From: DATNIB01 sp035604685
Lineage (GTDB): Bacteria > Actinomycetota > Acidimicrobiia > Acidimicrobiales > RAAP-2
DNA: 63,855 nt
NCBI GenBank assembly: GCA_035604685.1
Contig: DATNIB010000002.1
Coordinates: 1-63,855, forward strand
Direction of reading: 5' to 3'
In this document: piece after piece, positions 51,987-60,956 of the stretch
Numbering within the stretch: position 1 is the first letter of the stretch
Layout: the number at the start of each line of letters is the position of its first letter
Position numbers and translations under genes: made by a program
The notes under the pieces: generated by a model
What the model was told of the DNA's origin: nothing
Seen by the model: only the letters and a program-made list of their open reading frames with translations
Database searches by the model: none

Positions 51987-53678
51987 ATGCCCAGGTCGGC
52001 GGGGTGGGACGGACCAAAGGGGCCAGAGGGCGCCCGCACGCTGGACCGACGCCGCTTTCTGAAGGGGGCGGTGGTCGGGCTGGGCGCGCTCGCGCTGACC
52101 GGCCCCGAGGCTGCGGCCGCCACCCACCACCGGCTGCACGCCCACCCGAAACGCAAGCGGATCGTCCCCGAGGTCTACCAACGGCCGCTGCCGGGCGGTC
52201 TCAGCGCGCCGTCCGCCCGGTGGCTGGTCGAGGAGAACGCCAAGCCGGGCACCACCAACTGGGTGGTGACCGGGATCCAAACCCCCCACGCGCTGGAGGG
52301 CTACGCCAGCCAGGTGAGCGCGGTGGCGGGCGACGACGTCATCCTCTTCGTCAACACCGCATCGCCGGCCTTCCACGTCGAGGCGTACCGCATGGGCTAC
52401 TACCAGGGGCTCGCCGGGAGGCTCATCTTCCAGAGCGACACGGTGGCCCGCCAGCAGCAGCAGTTCCCGACGCTGGCGCCGGACACCAACATGGTCTCGG
52501 CCAACTGGGAGCCATCCCTGACCCTGTCGATCGACCACACCTGGCCGCCCGGGAACTACCTCTTGAAGCTCGTGGGCACCGCGGGACAACAGCAGTACAT
52601 CCCGCTCACGATCCGTAACGACGCGAGCCTCGCTGCGTTCGTCATCCAGAACAGCGTGACCACCTGGCAGGCGTACAACCTGTGGGGCGACTACAGCCTT
52701 TACTACGGGGCGGCGCCGCGCGGGAAGGACTTCGCCCACCGTTCCCGGATCGTCTCCTTCGACCGCCCGTACCCCCAGACCTGGGCCCAGGGCGCGGCGG
52801 ACTTCTTCGGCAACGAGTTCCCCCTCCTCTACGAGATGGAACGGCTCGGGCTCGACCTCACCTACACGACCGACGTCGATCTGCATGCCCAGCCGCAGCT
52901 GTTGGCGAACCACCGCGTGCTCTTCAGCCTCGGCCACGACGAGTACTGGTCGACCGAGATGCGCTCGGGTGCGCAGTCGGCGCTCGCTTCGGGCACCAAC
53001 CTGGCCTTCCTGGGCGCGAACGCCTGCTACCGCCAGATCCGGTTCCAGCCCTCGGCCGTCGGTCCCAACCGCCAGGAGATCTGCTACAAGGACGCGAGCG
53101 AGGACCCCTTGGCGCGCCAGGACCCGATGTTGACCACGGTCAACTGGATCCAGGCGCCGCTCAACGACCCCGAGAGCTCGCTCATCGGGAGCATGTACCA
53201 GTCCGTCGGAGCCAACGGAGACCTGACCGTCGCGGACGCCTCGTCGTGGCTCTGGAACAACAGCGGGCTGTCCGACGGTGAGCAGCTCTTGGGCGTCGTG
53301 CAAGGGGAGTACGACCGCTACGTGCCGTCGCTGCCCAACCCGGCCGGTGTCGACGTGCTGGCGCATTCGCCGGTACCCGGACAGAACAACTGGTCCGACA
53401 TCACCTACTACACGGTCCCCGTCGGCGGCGGCGTGTTGGCGAGCGGCATGGCCTCGTTCGTCTTCAAGCTCTCCAACACGACCGAGTTCCCGACGAACAT
53501 CGTGCCCACTGCGATCCCGGGCGTCACCGAGATCCTCCTGCAGGCCATGCACAACGTGTTTGGTACATTTGGCAACGGCCCGGCCGGCACGCTGCAGGCT
53601 TCGGGGGGCAACTGGCCCAACTTCTACCGTGGCTCTGCCGCGGCCGTCGGAACGGCAGCGGGCACCACCTCCGCCTGA
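51987..53678 (+). CDS. Tat-exported protein with N,N-dimethylformamidase beta-subunit-like domain
   Basis: 563 aa. RRRFLKGAVVGLGALALTG at 21-39 is a twin-arginine signal, cut near AAAA. Residues ~95-200 look like a beta-sandwich (VILFVNTASPAFHVEAYRMG; PPGNYLLKLVG). The rest matches the DMFase-like domain: YNLWGDYSLYYG, SFDRPY, LTYTTDVDLHA, FSLGHDEYWS with conserved His/Asp/Glu, and FLGANACYRQIRF. True dimethylformamidase is cytosolic and iron dependent; an exported relative has unknown substrate. The DUF3048 lipoprotein follows. Confidence 0.85.
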   Translation: MPRSAGWDGPKGPEGARTLDRRRFLKGAVVGLGALALTGPEAAAATHHRLHAHPKRKRIVPEVYQRPLPGGLSAPSARWLVEENAKPGTTNWVVTGIQTPHALEGYASQVSAVAGDDVILFVNTASPAFHVEAYRMGYYQGLAGRLIFQSDTVARQQQQFPTLAPDTNMVSANWEPSLTLSIDHTWPPGNYLLKLVGTAGQQQYIPLTIRNDASLAAFVIQNSVTTWQAYNLWGDYSLYYGAAPRGKDFAHRSRIVSFDRPYPQTWAQGAADFFGNEFPLLYEMERLGLDLTYTTDVDLHAQPQLLANHRVLFSLGHDEYWSTEMRSGAQSALASGTNLAFLGANACYRQIRFQPSAVGPNRQEICYKDASEDPLARQDPMLTTVNWIQAPLNDPESSLIGSMYQSVGANGDLTVADASSWLWNNSGLSDGEQLLGVVQGEYDRYVPSLPNPAGVDVLAHSPVPGQNNWSDITYYTVPVGGGVLASGMASFVFKLSNTTEFPTNIVPTAIPGVTEILLQAMHNVFGTFGNGPAGTLQASGGNWPNFYRGSAAAVGTAAGTTSA

Positions 53679-53735
53679 TCGGCGCGACCGAACCGAGCGC
53701 GACCGACCAACCAGGGACAGAGGGCGACGGAACAC

Positions 53736-54800
53736 GTGCCAATTGCACCAACGCACCCTCGGACCGCCGCATCCCCGCGCCTGGCGCGGCGCGGTTCGAT
53801 CGGGCTGGTGGGGCTCGCCCTGCTCCTCGCGGCGTGCTCCCTACCGGCGACCCTGCCCAGGGCACTGAAGCCGACCGTCCCCACGGAGGCGCAGCCGGCC
53901 ACCTGCCCCCTGACCGGGACTCCCTCGGCACGGGGTGGCCTGCCGCGGCGGCCCGCCCTGGCGGTCAAGGTTGACAACTATCCCCAGGCCCGGCCCCAAT
54001 CCGGCCTCGACCAGACTGACGTCGTCTTTGAGGAACCAGTCGAGGGCGCGATCACCCGCTACGTCGCGGTGTTCCAGTGCGAGTCGCCACCCCAGGTCGG
54101 GCCCATCCGTTCCGCCCGCAACATCGACATCGGCATCCTCGGCCAGTTGGGCCGGCCGTTGCTCGTGAGCGTGGGCGGGATCACGCCGGTGCTCGACAAC
54201 ATCGCGCAATCACCGATCACCGAATTCGATCTGCGGATCCACGGCTCCGTCTCGCAGCACCCCCCCGGGCGCTTCGCTCCCTACGACACCTACTCCGCCC
54301 CGGCCTCGCTGTGGAAGCTCGACCCGTCGGACACCACGCCACCGGCGCCGCTCTTCAGCTTCTCGTCCGCCTCACCGGCCGGGACCGCCGCATCGACCAT
54401 CGCCATCCCCTTCTCGGCGACGTCCAACGTCGTCTGGCGCTACAACCCGACCCTCCGGCTCTTCCAACGCTTCTACGGCACCGCCCCCGACCTGATGGCC
54501 GACGGAGCCCAGAACGGCGCGACCAACGTGATCGTCCAGTTCGTGCAGCTCTCCTACGGCCCCTGGGTGGAGAACAGCGGGGGCGGGCTGGAGGTCCAGG
54601 CGAATCTCTACGAGAACGCCAGCGGTCGCGCCGAGATCTTCCGCGACGGCATCGACGTCGCCGGTACCTGGCGGCGCTCGTCGCTCAACGAACCGACGCA
54701 ATTCTTGTCGGCCTCGGGGAATCCGATCGCACTGGCGCCGGGGCGCACCTGGGTCGAGCTCGTGCCCGACACCGTGACCGTGACGGTCGGCGCGCCGTAG
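53736..54800 (+). CDS. DUF3048 (YerB-like) lipoprotein
   Basis: 354 aa. GLVGLALLLAACS is a lipobox, so Cys34 or nearby would be lipidated. AVKVDNYPQARPQSGLDQTDVVFEE and the following VEGAITRYVAVF (in pieces) are the DUF3048 signature; RSARNIDIGIL and the C-terminal GRTWVELVP complete it. Found on the outside of the membrane in Gram-positive bacteria; function unknown. GTG start, 57 bases after the preceding gene. Confidence 0.9.
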   Translation: MPIAPTHPRTAASPRLARRGSIGLVGLALLLAACSLPATLPRALKPTVPTEAQPATCPLTGTPSARGGLPRRPALAVKVDNYPQARPQSGLDQTDVVFEEPVEGAITRYVAVFQCESPPQVGPIRSARNIDIGILGQLGRPLLVSVGGITPVLDNIAQSPITEFDLRIHGSVSQHPPGRFAPYDTYSAPASLWKLDPSDTTPPAPLFSFSSASPAGTAASTIAIPFSATSNVVWRYNPTLRLFQRFYGTAPDLMADGAQNGATNVIVQFVQLSYGPWVENSGGGLEVQANLYENASGRAEIFRDGIDVAGTWRRSSLNEPTQFLSASGNPIALAPGRTWVELVPDTVTVTVGAP

Positions 54801-54821
54801 CGCCGTCCGACGGTCCCGGCC

Positions 54822-55874
54822 TCAGTCGAGGGAGATCGGGACCTCGTCGGGGTCGAGCGCCTCCAGCTCCTCCCCGGCGTCTGCAACCACGGGGGCCAGA
54901 TGCTGACGGACTCGTTCGTCGATCTCGGCCATGAGCTGGGGGTTCTCGGTGAGGAACTCCTTCACCTTCTCGCGTCCCTGGCCGAGCTGCTCGCCCTCGT
55001 AGGTGAACCAGGCACCGGCCTTCTTCACGAAGCCGAATTCGACCGCCACATCGAGCAGCGAGCCCTCACGGCTGATGCCCTTCCCGTACATGATGTCGAA
55101 CTCAGCCTGCTTGAACGGCGCGCCGCACTTGTTCTTGGCCACCTTCGCCCGCGTCCGGTTCCCGACTATGTCGGCTCCGTCCTTGATCGACTCGATCCGT
55201 CGGATGTCGATGCGCACCGACGCGTAGAACTTGAGCGCCCGACCGCCGGGAGTCACCTCGGGCGACCCGTAGATGACGCCGATCTTCTCGCGCAGCTGGT
55301 TGATGAAGATGGCGATCGTGCGCGACTTGGACAACGTCCCGGTGATCTTCCGCAGCGCTTGGGACATGAGACGCGCCTGGAGGCCGACGTGGGAGTCCCC
55401 CATCTCCCCCTCGATCTCGGCACGGGGGGTGAGCGCGGCGACCGAGTCGATCACCAACACGTCGAGCGCACCGGAACGAATCAGCATGTCGGCGATTTCG
55501 AGTGCCTGTTCGCCGTTGTCCGGCTGGGAGATGAGCAGGTCGTCGACGTTGACACCGATGGCCTTGGCGTAGATCGGGTCCATGGCGTGCTCGGCGTCGA
55601 TGTAGGCACAGATGCCGCCGTTGCGCTGCGCCTCCGCCACGACGTGCATGGCGAGGGTGGACTTTCCCGAGGACTCGGGGCCGTAGACCTCGACGATGCG
55701 GCCGCGGGGCAGTCCGCCGATCCCGAGGGCGAGGTCCAAGGAGAGTGCTCCGGTCGGGATGGCTTCCACGGCCATGTGGACGTTGTCGCCCATGCGCATG
55801 ATGGAGCCCTTCCCGAACTGCTTCTCGATCTGGCCCAGCGCCATCCCGAGTGCCTTCTCCCGATCCTCGCTCAT
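54822..55874 (-). CDS. recA: Recombinase RecA
   Basis: 350 aa. Walker A GPESSGKST at 65-73, DVLVIDSVAALTPRAEIEG (Walker B and L1), and TPGGRALKFYASVRIDIRR (L2 end) are present; the acidic C-terminus ends LEALDPDEVPISLD. ATG with GAGGAG upstream. An SOS box lies 101 bases upstream. recX, often the next gene, is absent; the convergent DUF3048 gene ends 21 bases away. Confidence 0.98.
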   Translation of the reverse strand: MSEDREKALGMALGQIEKQFGKGSIMRMGDNVHMAVEAIPTGALSLDLALGIGGLPRGRIVEVYGPESSGKSTLAMHVVAEAQRNGGICAYIDAEHAMDPIYAKAIGVNVDDLLISQPDNGEQALEIADMLIRSGALDVLVIDSVAALTPRAEIEGEMGDSHVGLQARLMSQALRKITGTLSKSRTIAIFINQLREKIGVIYGSPEVTPGGRALKFYASVRIDIRRIESIKDGADIVGNRTRAKVAKNKCGAPFKQAEFDIMYGKGISREGSLLDVAVEFGFVKKAGAWFTYEGEQLGQGREKVKEFLTENPQLMAEIDERVRQHLAPVVADAGEELEALDPDEVPISLD

Positions 55875-55974
55875 TGCCTGCTCCTCGTCGTTTGTCTGGT
55901 CGAAACGGGACCCTACGGGAGGGTTGTGTCATCGGCGGTGGCCATCCCCCGGCCGCCCCCGGTGACTGTAGCCC

Positions 55975-55990
55975 TCGAACAGGTGTTCGT
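55975..55990. promoter_or_regulatory. LexA (SOS) box of recA
   Basis: TCGAACAGGTGTTCGT matches the actinobacterial/Gram-positive SOS consensus TCGAAC-N4-GTTCGA except for the last base. It is 101 bases upstream of the recA start. LexA would repress recA here until DNA damage. Confidence 0.8.
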
Positions 55991-56039
55991 AATGGATGGG
56001 TATTGGCTCAGTTAAAAATGAGCCAATACCAATGGATGG
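55991..56039. repeat. Perfect 12-bp palindrome flanked by 9-bp direct repeats
   Basis: GGTATTGGCTCA (55999-56010) and TGAGCCAATACC (56019-56030) are exact reverse complements with the loop GTTAAAAA. The hairpin is flanked by direct copies of AATGGATGG (55991-55999 and 56031-56039). It is much more AT-rich than its surroundings and lies between the thpR stop and the recA SOS box. It could be a thpR terminator, a protein site, or the footprint of a tiny inserted element with target duplication. Confidence 0.7.
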
Positions 56040-56082
56040 TCCCACTGGTCTCACTGGCTCACTTTCATCCGACTCACCCCTC

Positions 56083-56598
56083 TCACCCGGCCAGGGGGGC
56101 CAGGACCAGAGGCTCATAGCGCGGCCCCGACGGGCCCGCGATCGAGGCGACCAGCCGGACCTCTCGCACCTCCCAGCGTGCGACCACGGCCGATCCGACC
56201 AGCTCGTCGGGGAGCCGACCCCGGCGACCGGTCCGAGCCAGCGTGAGGTGCCCCGAGAAAGGTCGATCATCCCGGGGGAGGCCGAACTGGGTGGCGACGG
56301 CGCGGACGCCGGCCGCCATGGCCTCGAGGCCCTCGACCGGGACGCACAGCACCCCGCGGCCGAGCCGGCGCGTCACCGGGCCCGCCACCGCGACCACGGG
56401 CCGCTCCGGCCGCGCCCAGTCGACGAGCGCGGCGGCCAGCGCCGCTACCCGCGGATCGGCAACCTCGCCCAGGAAGTCGAGCGTGACGTGGTGCTGCTCG
56501 GGCGCGGTCCACCGGAGGCCGCCGACCGCGGGCCTGGGCAGCTGCTGCAGAGCGCTACCCACGTCCCGGGGTGGCCAGACCGCCACGAACAGGCGCAC
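56083..56598 (-). CDS. thpR: RNA 2',3'-cyclic phosphodiesterase
   Basis: 171 aa from GTG 56598. Two H-x-T motifs, HHVTLDFLG and SGHLTLART, form the catalytic pair of the 2H phosphoesterases. VRLFVAVWPPRDV is the usual start. Opens 2',3'-cyclic ends of RNA, originally called 2'-5' RNA ligase. Collinear with recA but separated by the hairpin. Confidence 0.9.
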   Translation of the reverse strand: MRLFVAVWPPRDVGSALQQLPRPAVGGLRWTAPEQHHVTLDFLGEVADPRVAALAAALVDWARPERPVVAVAGPVTRRLGRGVLCVPVEGLEAMAAGVRAVATQFGLPRDDRPFSGHLTLARTGRRGRLPDELVGSAVVARWEVREVRLVASIAGPSGPRYEPLVLAPLAG

Positions 56599-56763
56599 GA
56601 CACAAGTCTGGCCGCGCCCATCCCAGAGTCGAGGTGCGGTGTCACAGCGGCCGGATAGCGCGTCGGTCCTCGCCCTCCATTTGCGGGCGCTCGTGTGACG
56701 CCGCACGGCCGAGGCCGGCGCGGTTCGAGCACCGACGACTCAACGCGACGAAGGGGGACGGCA

Positions 56764-57150
56764 ATGTCCTCGAGGCAGGATCGATACGACGAAGGGGACG
56801 GCATAGCGGCGCTCACCGCGCGCATGGCGAGGTTGGAAGCGGCCCTCGAGGCCCTCGGGCTCGAACTCCGGACGCGGCGACTCGTCGTCTTGGACGGTGC
56901 GCAGCGACCAAGGATCACGGCCGAGGTGATCGACGGCGTGGCCGAGCTGCGGGTCGAGCTCCACCCTTCGGCTTCGGCGACCGCAGCCGTACTCGCGTTC
57001 GCGGCGCCCGGTGGCGACGCGGAGGGCACGGGGCTCGACCCGTCGATCGGCGTGCAGCTCTGGGCCGGCGGCGACGGGCTGGTCGAGCTGGTCGTGTCGC
57101 CCGGCGCCGACGGCCGGTGGCGTCCCGCCCTGCACGTCGGCGCCTCCTAG
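56764..57150 (+). CDS. Conserved hypothetical protein with N-terminal coiled coil
   Basis: 128 aa from ATG 56764, AAGGGGG six bases upstream. IAALTARMARLEAALEALGLE is a short coiled coil (in part); the following RRLVVLDGAQRPRITAEVID and ELRVELHPSASATAAVLAFA are beta-rich. No family recognised. Single gene. Confidence 0.55.
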   Translation: MSSRQDRYDEGDGIAALTARMARLEAALEALGLELRTRRLVVLDGAQRPRITAEVIDGVAELRVELHPSASATAAVLAFAAPGGDAEGTGLDPSIGVQLWAGGDGLVELVVSPGADGRWRPALHVGAS

Positions 57151-57167
57151 GGACGAGGACGGCTGGC

Positions 57168-57344
57168 TCACACCAGTCGGACCTCGGCCCGATCGTGCCG
57201 GTGCACCGGACTGGGTGCTCGATGCGCCGGTGGCCGACGGGAGGGTGCCGGTCCCGCTGCCGTCGTGCCGGAAAGGAGGGCTCCGACCGCCGCCGCCGCG
57301 AGGAGGGCGGCGACTGCCAGCAGCCGGCGGTCCCAACGGTTCAC
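57168..57344 (-). CDS. Possible 58-residue exported or membrane peptide
   Basis: GTG 57344 opens a frame beginning MNRWDRRLLAVAALLAAAAV, a basic N-terminus and hydrophobic core like a signal peptide, then a Pro/Arg/His-rich tail ending EVRLV. No ribosome binding site. It diverges from the small XRE gene and shares the 42-base gap that holds a palindrome. Low confidence. Confidence 0.3.
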   Translation of the reverse strand: MNRWDRRLLAVAALLAAAAVGALLSGTTAAGPAPSRRPPAHRAPSPVHRHDRAEVRLV

Positions 57345-57363
57345 GCCCGAATGCTACTGATAT

Positions 57364-57373
57364 GTCTGTAGAC
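57364..57373. promoter_or_regulatory. Palindrome before the small XRE gene
   Basis: GTCTGTAGAC is a 4-2-4 palindrome 13 bases upstream of the GTG of the XRE gene and 19 bases upstream of the divergent peptide start. Small controller-type XRE proteins often bind such sites in their own promoter. Confidence 0.4.
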
Positions 57374-57386
57374 CTAGAAGTAGCAG

Positions 57387-57626
57387 GTGGCCACGGTTGG
57401 GACCGTGGAGGGGGACCTGCAGCGGCGCTTGGGACGCAACCTGCGGGCGCTCCGGCTGGCCAAGGGCCTGAGCCAGGAGGCCTTCGCCGATCTGCTCGGC
57501 ATCCATCGGACCTACATCGGCGGGCTGGAACGCGGCGAACGGAACGTCACGCTGCGCACCGTCGAGCGCATCGCCGACCGGCTGGGAGACGAGGCGGCGC
57601 GTCTCTTGCACGACGAGCCGCGCTGA
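57387..57626 (+). CDS. Small XRE-family (controller-protein-like) regulator
   Basis: 79 aa, almost all helix-turn-helix: LGRNLRALRLAKGLSQEAFA, DLLGIHRTYIGGLERGERNV, TLRTVERIADRLG. The HRTYIGGLERGERN helix is typical of restriction-modification controller (C) proteins, but no restriction or methylase gene is nearby. In other actinobacteria a larger HTH regulator (ClgR) follows cinA; this one is shorter and on the opposite strand. GTG start; no leader evident. Confidence 0.8.
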   Translation: MATVGTVEGDLQRRLGRNLRALRLAKGLSQEAFADLLGIHRTYIGGLERGERNVTLRTVERIADRLGDEAARLLHDEPR

Positions 57627-57663
57627 GGCAGCGGCGGCGGAGGGGCCCGCCGAGCGGCGGTCT

Positions 57664-58950
57664 CTAGCGCTCGGGAGTCGTCTCGAGCAGCGCCCGGCGC
57701 AGGAGGTCGAGGGCCGAGATCGCGCCGAACTGCCGGACGCGCTGACGGTCCCCCGGCAGGCGCAGCTCGCGCCCGATCTCGCGACCGCCGGGGAGCGCGA
57801 TCCCCACAAAGATGGTGCCGGGCATCCGACCCTCCTGCTCGTCAGGCCCGGCCACCCCGGTGATGCCGAGACCGATGTCCGCACCGAGCACCCGACGGGC
57901 GCCTCGGGCCATCGAGCGCGCGGCCTCCTCGGTCACAATTGGGCCGTCGGCCACCTCGAGCACCGAGTGCTTGACCGCGCTGTCGTAGGCGACGACGCAG
58001 CCGCGGAACCAGCGGCTGGCGCCCGGGACGTCGACCATGCGGGCCGCGATCAGCCCGCCCGTGAGCGACTCGGCCAGGCCGATGGTGAGGCCCCGCTCGA
58101 GAAGCAGCTGGGCGACGGCGTGCTCCATGGTCTCGTCGTCGACGCCGAAGACGATGTCGCCGAGGGTCGTCTCGAGCACCCCACGCACCTCGGCCTCCTC
58201 CTCGTCGAGGAGCGCGACGGCGGCCTGCTCAGTGGCGCCGCGTGCGGTGACCCGCACCTTGATCCCCTCGATGCCGCTGGCGAGAAAGGCCAGGGTCACC
58301 GGGGCTCGCTCCCCTGCCAGAGGCTCGTTCAGCGCGCGGATCCGACCGTCGAGCGTCTCGGCGAGCGCCGACTCGCTCGTCCCCCAGGTGCGGATGACGC
58401 GACTCTTGATGACCGCCGCCTCGCCGCTCTCGGACAGCCGGGCGGAGAGGTCCGGCAGGATGCCGCGCTCGAACATATCTGCCATCTCGTGGGGGACACC
58501 GGGGACCGCGTAGATCACCTTGTTCCCGAGCGGGCAGATGAGGCCCGGGGCGGTGCCCCGGGTCTGCTCGATGATGCGTGCCCCGACGGGGACGTCCGCC
58601 TGGCGCAGGTTGTTCTCCGGCATCGCGCGGGAGCGGGAGGCGAACATGCGGGCGATTCGGTCGACGATCGCGTCGTCGCGCTCGATGGTGGTGTTCATCA
58701 CCTCGGCAATGGCCTCGCGGGTGATGTCGTCCTGTGTCGGCCCCAGGCCGCCGCAGACGATCACGCCGTCGCTGCGCGCCAATGCCGTGCGCAGCGCCAG
58801 CACGATGCGCGCCTGGTTGTCGCCGACGGCCTGGTGATAGTGGGAGTCGACACCGGCCGCCGCCAGGTGCTCGCCCAGCCAGGCCGAGTTGGTGTCGGCG
58901 ATCTGGCCGAGCAAGAGCTCGGTCCCGACCGCCACGATCTCGATCCTCAT
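57664..58950 (-). CDS. cinA: CinA-family nicotinamide-nucleotide amidohydrolase/ADP-ribose pyrophosphatase-like protein
   Basis: 428 aa, two domains. N-terminal MoCF-like domain: IVAVGTELLLGQIADTNSAW, CGGLGPTQDD, YAVPGVPHEM. C-terminal amidase domain: GLAESLTGGLIAARMVDVPG with catalytic Ser, and GITGVAGP. Recycles pyridine nucleotides. ATG overlaps the pgsA stop as ATGA. Confidence 0.94.
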   Translation of the reverse strand: MRIEIVAVGTELLLGQIADTNSAWLGEHLAAAGVDSHYHQAVGDNQARIVLALRTALARSDGVIVCGGLGPTQDDITREAIAEVMNTTIERDDAIVDRIARMFASRSRAMPENNLRQADVPVGARIIEQTRGTAPGLICPLGNKVIYAVPGVPHEMADMFERGILPDLSARLSESGEAAVIKSRVIRTWGTSESALAETLDGRIRALNEPLAGERAPVTLAFLASGIEGIKVRVTARGATEQAAVALLDEEEAEVRGVLETTLGDIVFGVDDETMEHAVAQLLLERGLTIGLAESLTGGLIAARMVDVPGASRWFRGCVVAYDSAVKHSVLEVADGPIVTEEAARSMARGARRVLGADIGLGITGVAGPDEQEGRMPGTIFVGIALPGGREIGRELRLPGDRQRVRQFGAISALDLLRRALLETTPER

Positions 58951-59513
58951 GCCACCTGCCGGGCTCCGCGACGACCGTCGGCCAGATACTGGGCCCCGGT
59001 GGCCAGGGTGATCGTGGCCGCCACCCAGATCGCCGCCAGCTGGAGGGTGTGGTCGGGGGCGAGCGGCGGGATCAGGCAGGTGCCGATGGCCAGGTCCTGC
59101 ACGAGGGTCTTCACCTTGGCCGACCCCCGGGCCGGGATTGACTCGCCACGTCGAGCGACGAAGGAGCGATAGGCGCTCATGCCGACCTCACGCGCCGCGA
59201 TGAGCCACACCGGGAGCCAAGGCAGGTGGTGCTCGTAGGCGAGCGTGAACAGCGCGGCGAGCACGATCGCCTTGTCGGCCAAGGGGTCGAGGAACGCGCC
59301 CGAGCGCGTTGCGCCCTGTCGACGCGCTATCCAGCCGTCGAGACCGTCGGTGCCGGCGAGGACGACGCCGACCGCCACCGTCCACCAGCTGGCGCCCTGC
59401 GACACGATGAAGCCGATGAAGATCGGCGTGCCGAGGAGCCGCAGCGCAGTCAGCGCGTTGGCGGGGGTGGCGAGCGCCGAGGGCCCGAAGCTGTGGCCGG
59501 CGGTGTCGGTCAC
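58947..59513 (-). CDS. pgsA: CDP-diacylglycerol-glycerol-3-phosphate phosphatidyltransferase
   Basis: 188 aa, about five helices. The CDP-alcohol motif is complete: DGLDGWIARRQGATRSGAFL, then DPLADK (D-G-x2-A-R-x8-G-x3-D-x3-D). Makes phosphatidylglycerophosphate in the membrane. GTG 59513 overlaps the rimO stop (GTGA). Order rimO-pgsA-cinA is conserved in actinobacteria. Confidence 0.92.
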   Translation of the reverse strand: MTDTAGHSFGPSALATPANALTALRLLGTPIFIGFIVSQGASWWTVAVGVVLAGTDGLDGWIARRQGATRSGAFLDPLADKAIVLAALFTLAYEHHLPWLPVWLIAAREVGMSAYRSFVARRGESIPARGSAKVKTLVQDLAIGTCLIPPLAPDHTLQLAAIWVAATITLATGAQYLADGRRGARQVA

Positions 59514-60895
59514 GGCGATCCCAACCCGGCCAGCGAGCTCTTTCGGCCGCGACCGCCGTCGGCGGGGAGCGCCTGCGCCTCGAGATCTGTGCCGAGCGAC
59601 GCGGTGATGGCCAGCTCGACCAGCGCACCGGATTCGAAGGACCGGGGGACCCGAACGACCCCGTCGATCTCGGGTGCCTCGTGGACGGTCCGCCCGACGC
59701 CCGGAGCGTCGACCAGCACGACGCGGCGCTGGCCGACCAGCTGGTCGCGGCGCTGGGCGGTGATCCCGTCCTGGAGCTCGCCGCACTCTTGCAGGCGCTC
59801 CAGCGCCAGCGATCGAGGCACCTGGTCCGCCAGCGTCACCGCGTGGGTCCCCTCCTCGGGTGAGAAAAGGAAGAAGCCGGCCCAGTCCAGCTGCGCCGCC
59901 TCGAGGAAGGCCAAGAGGCGATCGTGGTCCTCCTCGGTCTCTCCGGGATAGCCGAGGATGAACGACGAGCGGAAGGTCGCGTGGGCGTCGAGGCCGCGGA
60001 TTCGCTCGATGCGGTCCAAGAAGCGTTCCCCTTCTCCCCAACGCCGCATGCGCGCCAGGTGTGGGCGCGAGACGTGCTGGAGCGAGAGGTCGAAGTAGGG
60101 CACACCGGTCGCCAGGATCGTGTCGACCAGCTCGTCGTTCAGGGCCGACGGGTACAGGTAGAGGAGGCGGGTGCGAGCGAAGAGAGTGGAGACGTCACGA
60201 ACGAGCTCGATGATCGGGGCGACGGCGCGGGCGCCCGCGACCGCCCGCGCGCCACGCCCTGCCGAGCGGTCTCGCCCGTAGGAGGCGAGATCCTGGGCGA
60301 CGAGCACGATCTCGCGCACCGGTTGGCCGCCGGGACCGCCTGCCGCCAGTGACTCGGCTTCGGCCAGCAGGTCGCCGTGTCGACGCGATCGCTGCTGGCC
60401 GCGGAAGGACGGAATGGCGCAGAAGCCGCAGGCGCGGTCGCAGCCCTCGGCGACCTTGAGGTAGGCCCAGGGGGCCCGCGCCGGCGGACGCGGCAGCTCG
60501 AGCAGGTCGAAGGACGATCGCGGGGGGCGGGCACCAAGGAGCACCGGCACCCGGTCGGGAAGGAGCGCGCCGGTCAGCGGGGCGCCGAAGCCGGCCACGA
60601 GATCGATCTCGGGCAGCGCGTCGGCCAACTCCGAACCCGCGCGCTCCGCCAGGCATCCGGTGACGACCAGCCTCGCTCCGGGACGTCGGGTGTCGTGCAA
60701 TTCGAGAATCGTGTCGACGGACTCCTGGCGCGCCGGTTCGATGAAGGCGCAGGTGTTCACGACGAGCAGGTCGGCCTCGCCGGGCGCGGACGCCGGGCGC
60801 AGGCCCTCGGCCAGGAGGGTGCCCGCGAGCTTGTCGGAGTCCACCTGGTTCTTTGGACACCCGAGGGTGTGTATCCAGTACTGCCCGCTACGCAC
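59510..60895 (-). CDS. rimO: Ribosomal protein S12 methylthiotransferase
   Basis: 461 aa from GTG 60895, chosen because GAGGAG lies six bases upstream; the ATG at 60901 is directly against it. N-terminal cluster Cys13 (TLGCPKNQVDSD), Cys49, Cys81; radical SAM Cys152, Cys156, Cys159 (CDRACGFC); C-terminal TRAM domain. CPKNQVDSD is the RimO rather than MiaB form. An insertion (SAGRGARAVAGARAVAP) lies near residue 215. Modifies Asp of S12. Confidence 0.93.
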   Translation of the reverse strand: MRSGQYWIHTLGCPKNQVDSDKLAGTLLAEGLRPASAPGEADLLVVNTCAFIEPARQESVDTILELHDTRRPGARLVVTGCLAERAGSELADALPEIDLVAGFGAPLTGALLPDRVPVLLGARPPRSSFDLLELPRPPARAPWAYLKVAEGCDRACGFCAIPSFRGQQRSRRHGDLLAEAESLAAGGPGGQPVREIVLVAQDLASYGRDRSAGRGARAVAGARAVAPIIELVRDVSTLFARTRLLYLYPSALNDELVDTILATGVPYFDLSLQHVSRPHLARMRRWGEGERFLDRIERIRGLDAHATFRSSFILGYPGETEEDHDRLLAFLEAAQLDWAGFFLFSPEEGTHAVTLADQVPRSLALERLQECGELQDGITAQRRDQLVGQRRVVLVDAPGVGRTVHEAPEIDGVVRVPRSFESGALVELAITASLGTDLEAQALPADGGRGRKSSLAGLGSP

Positions 60896-60956
60896 CTGCA
60901 TCTCCTCGGCTTCGGCGCCGACACGGTCAGGGCCGACTCTCGGGCCTGCCTGGCAG

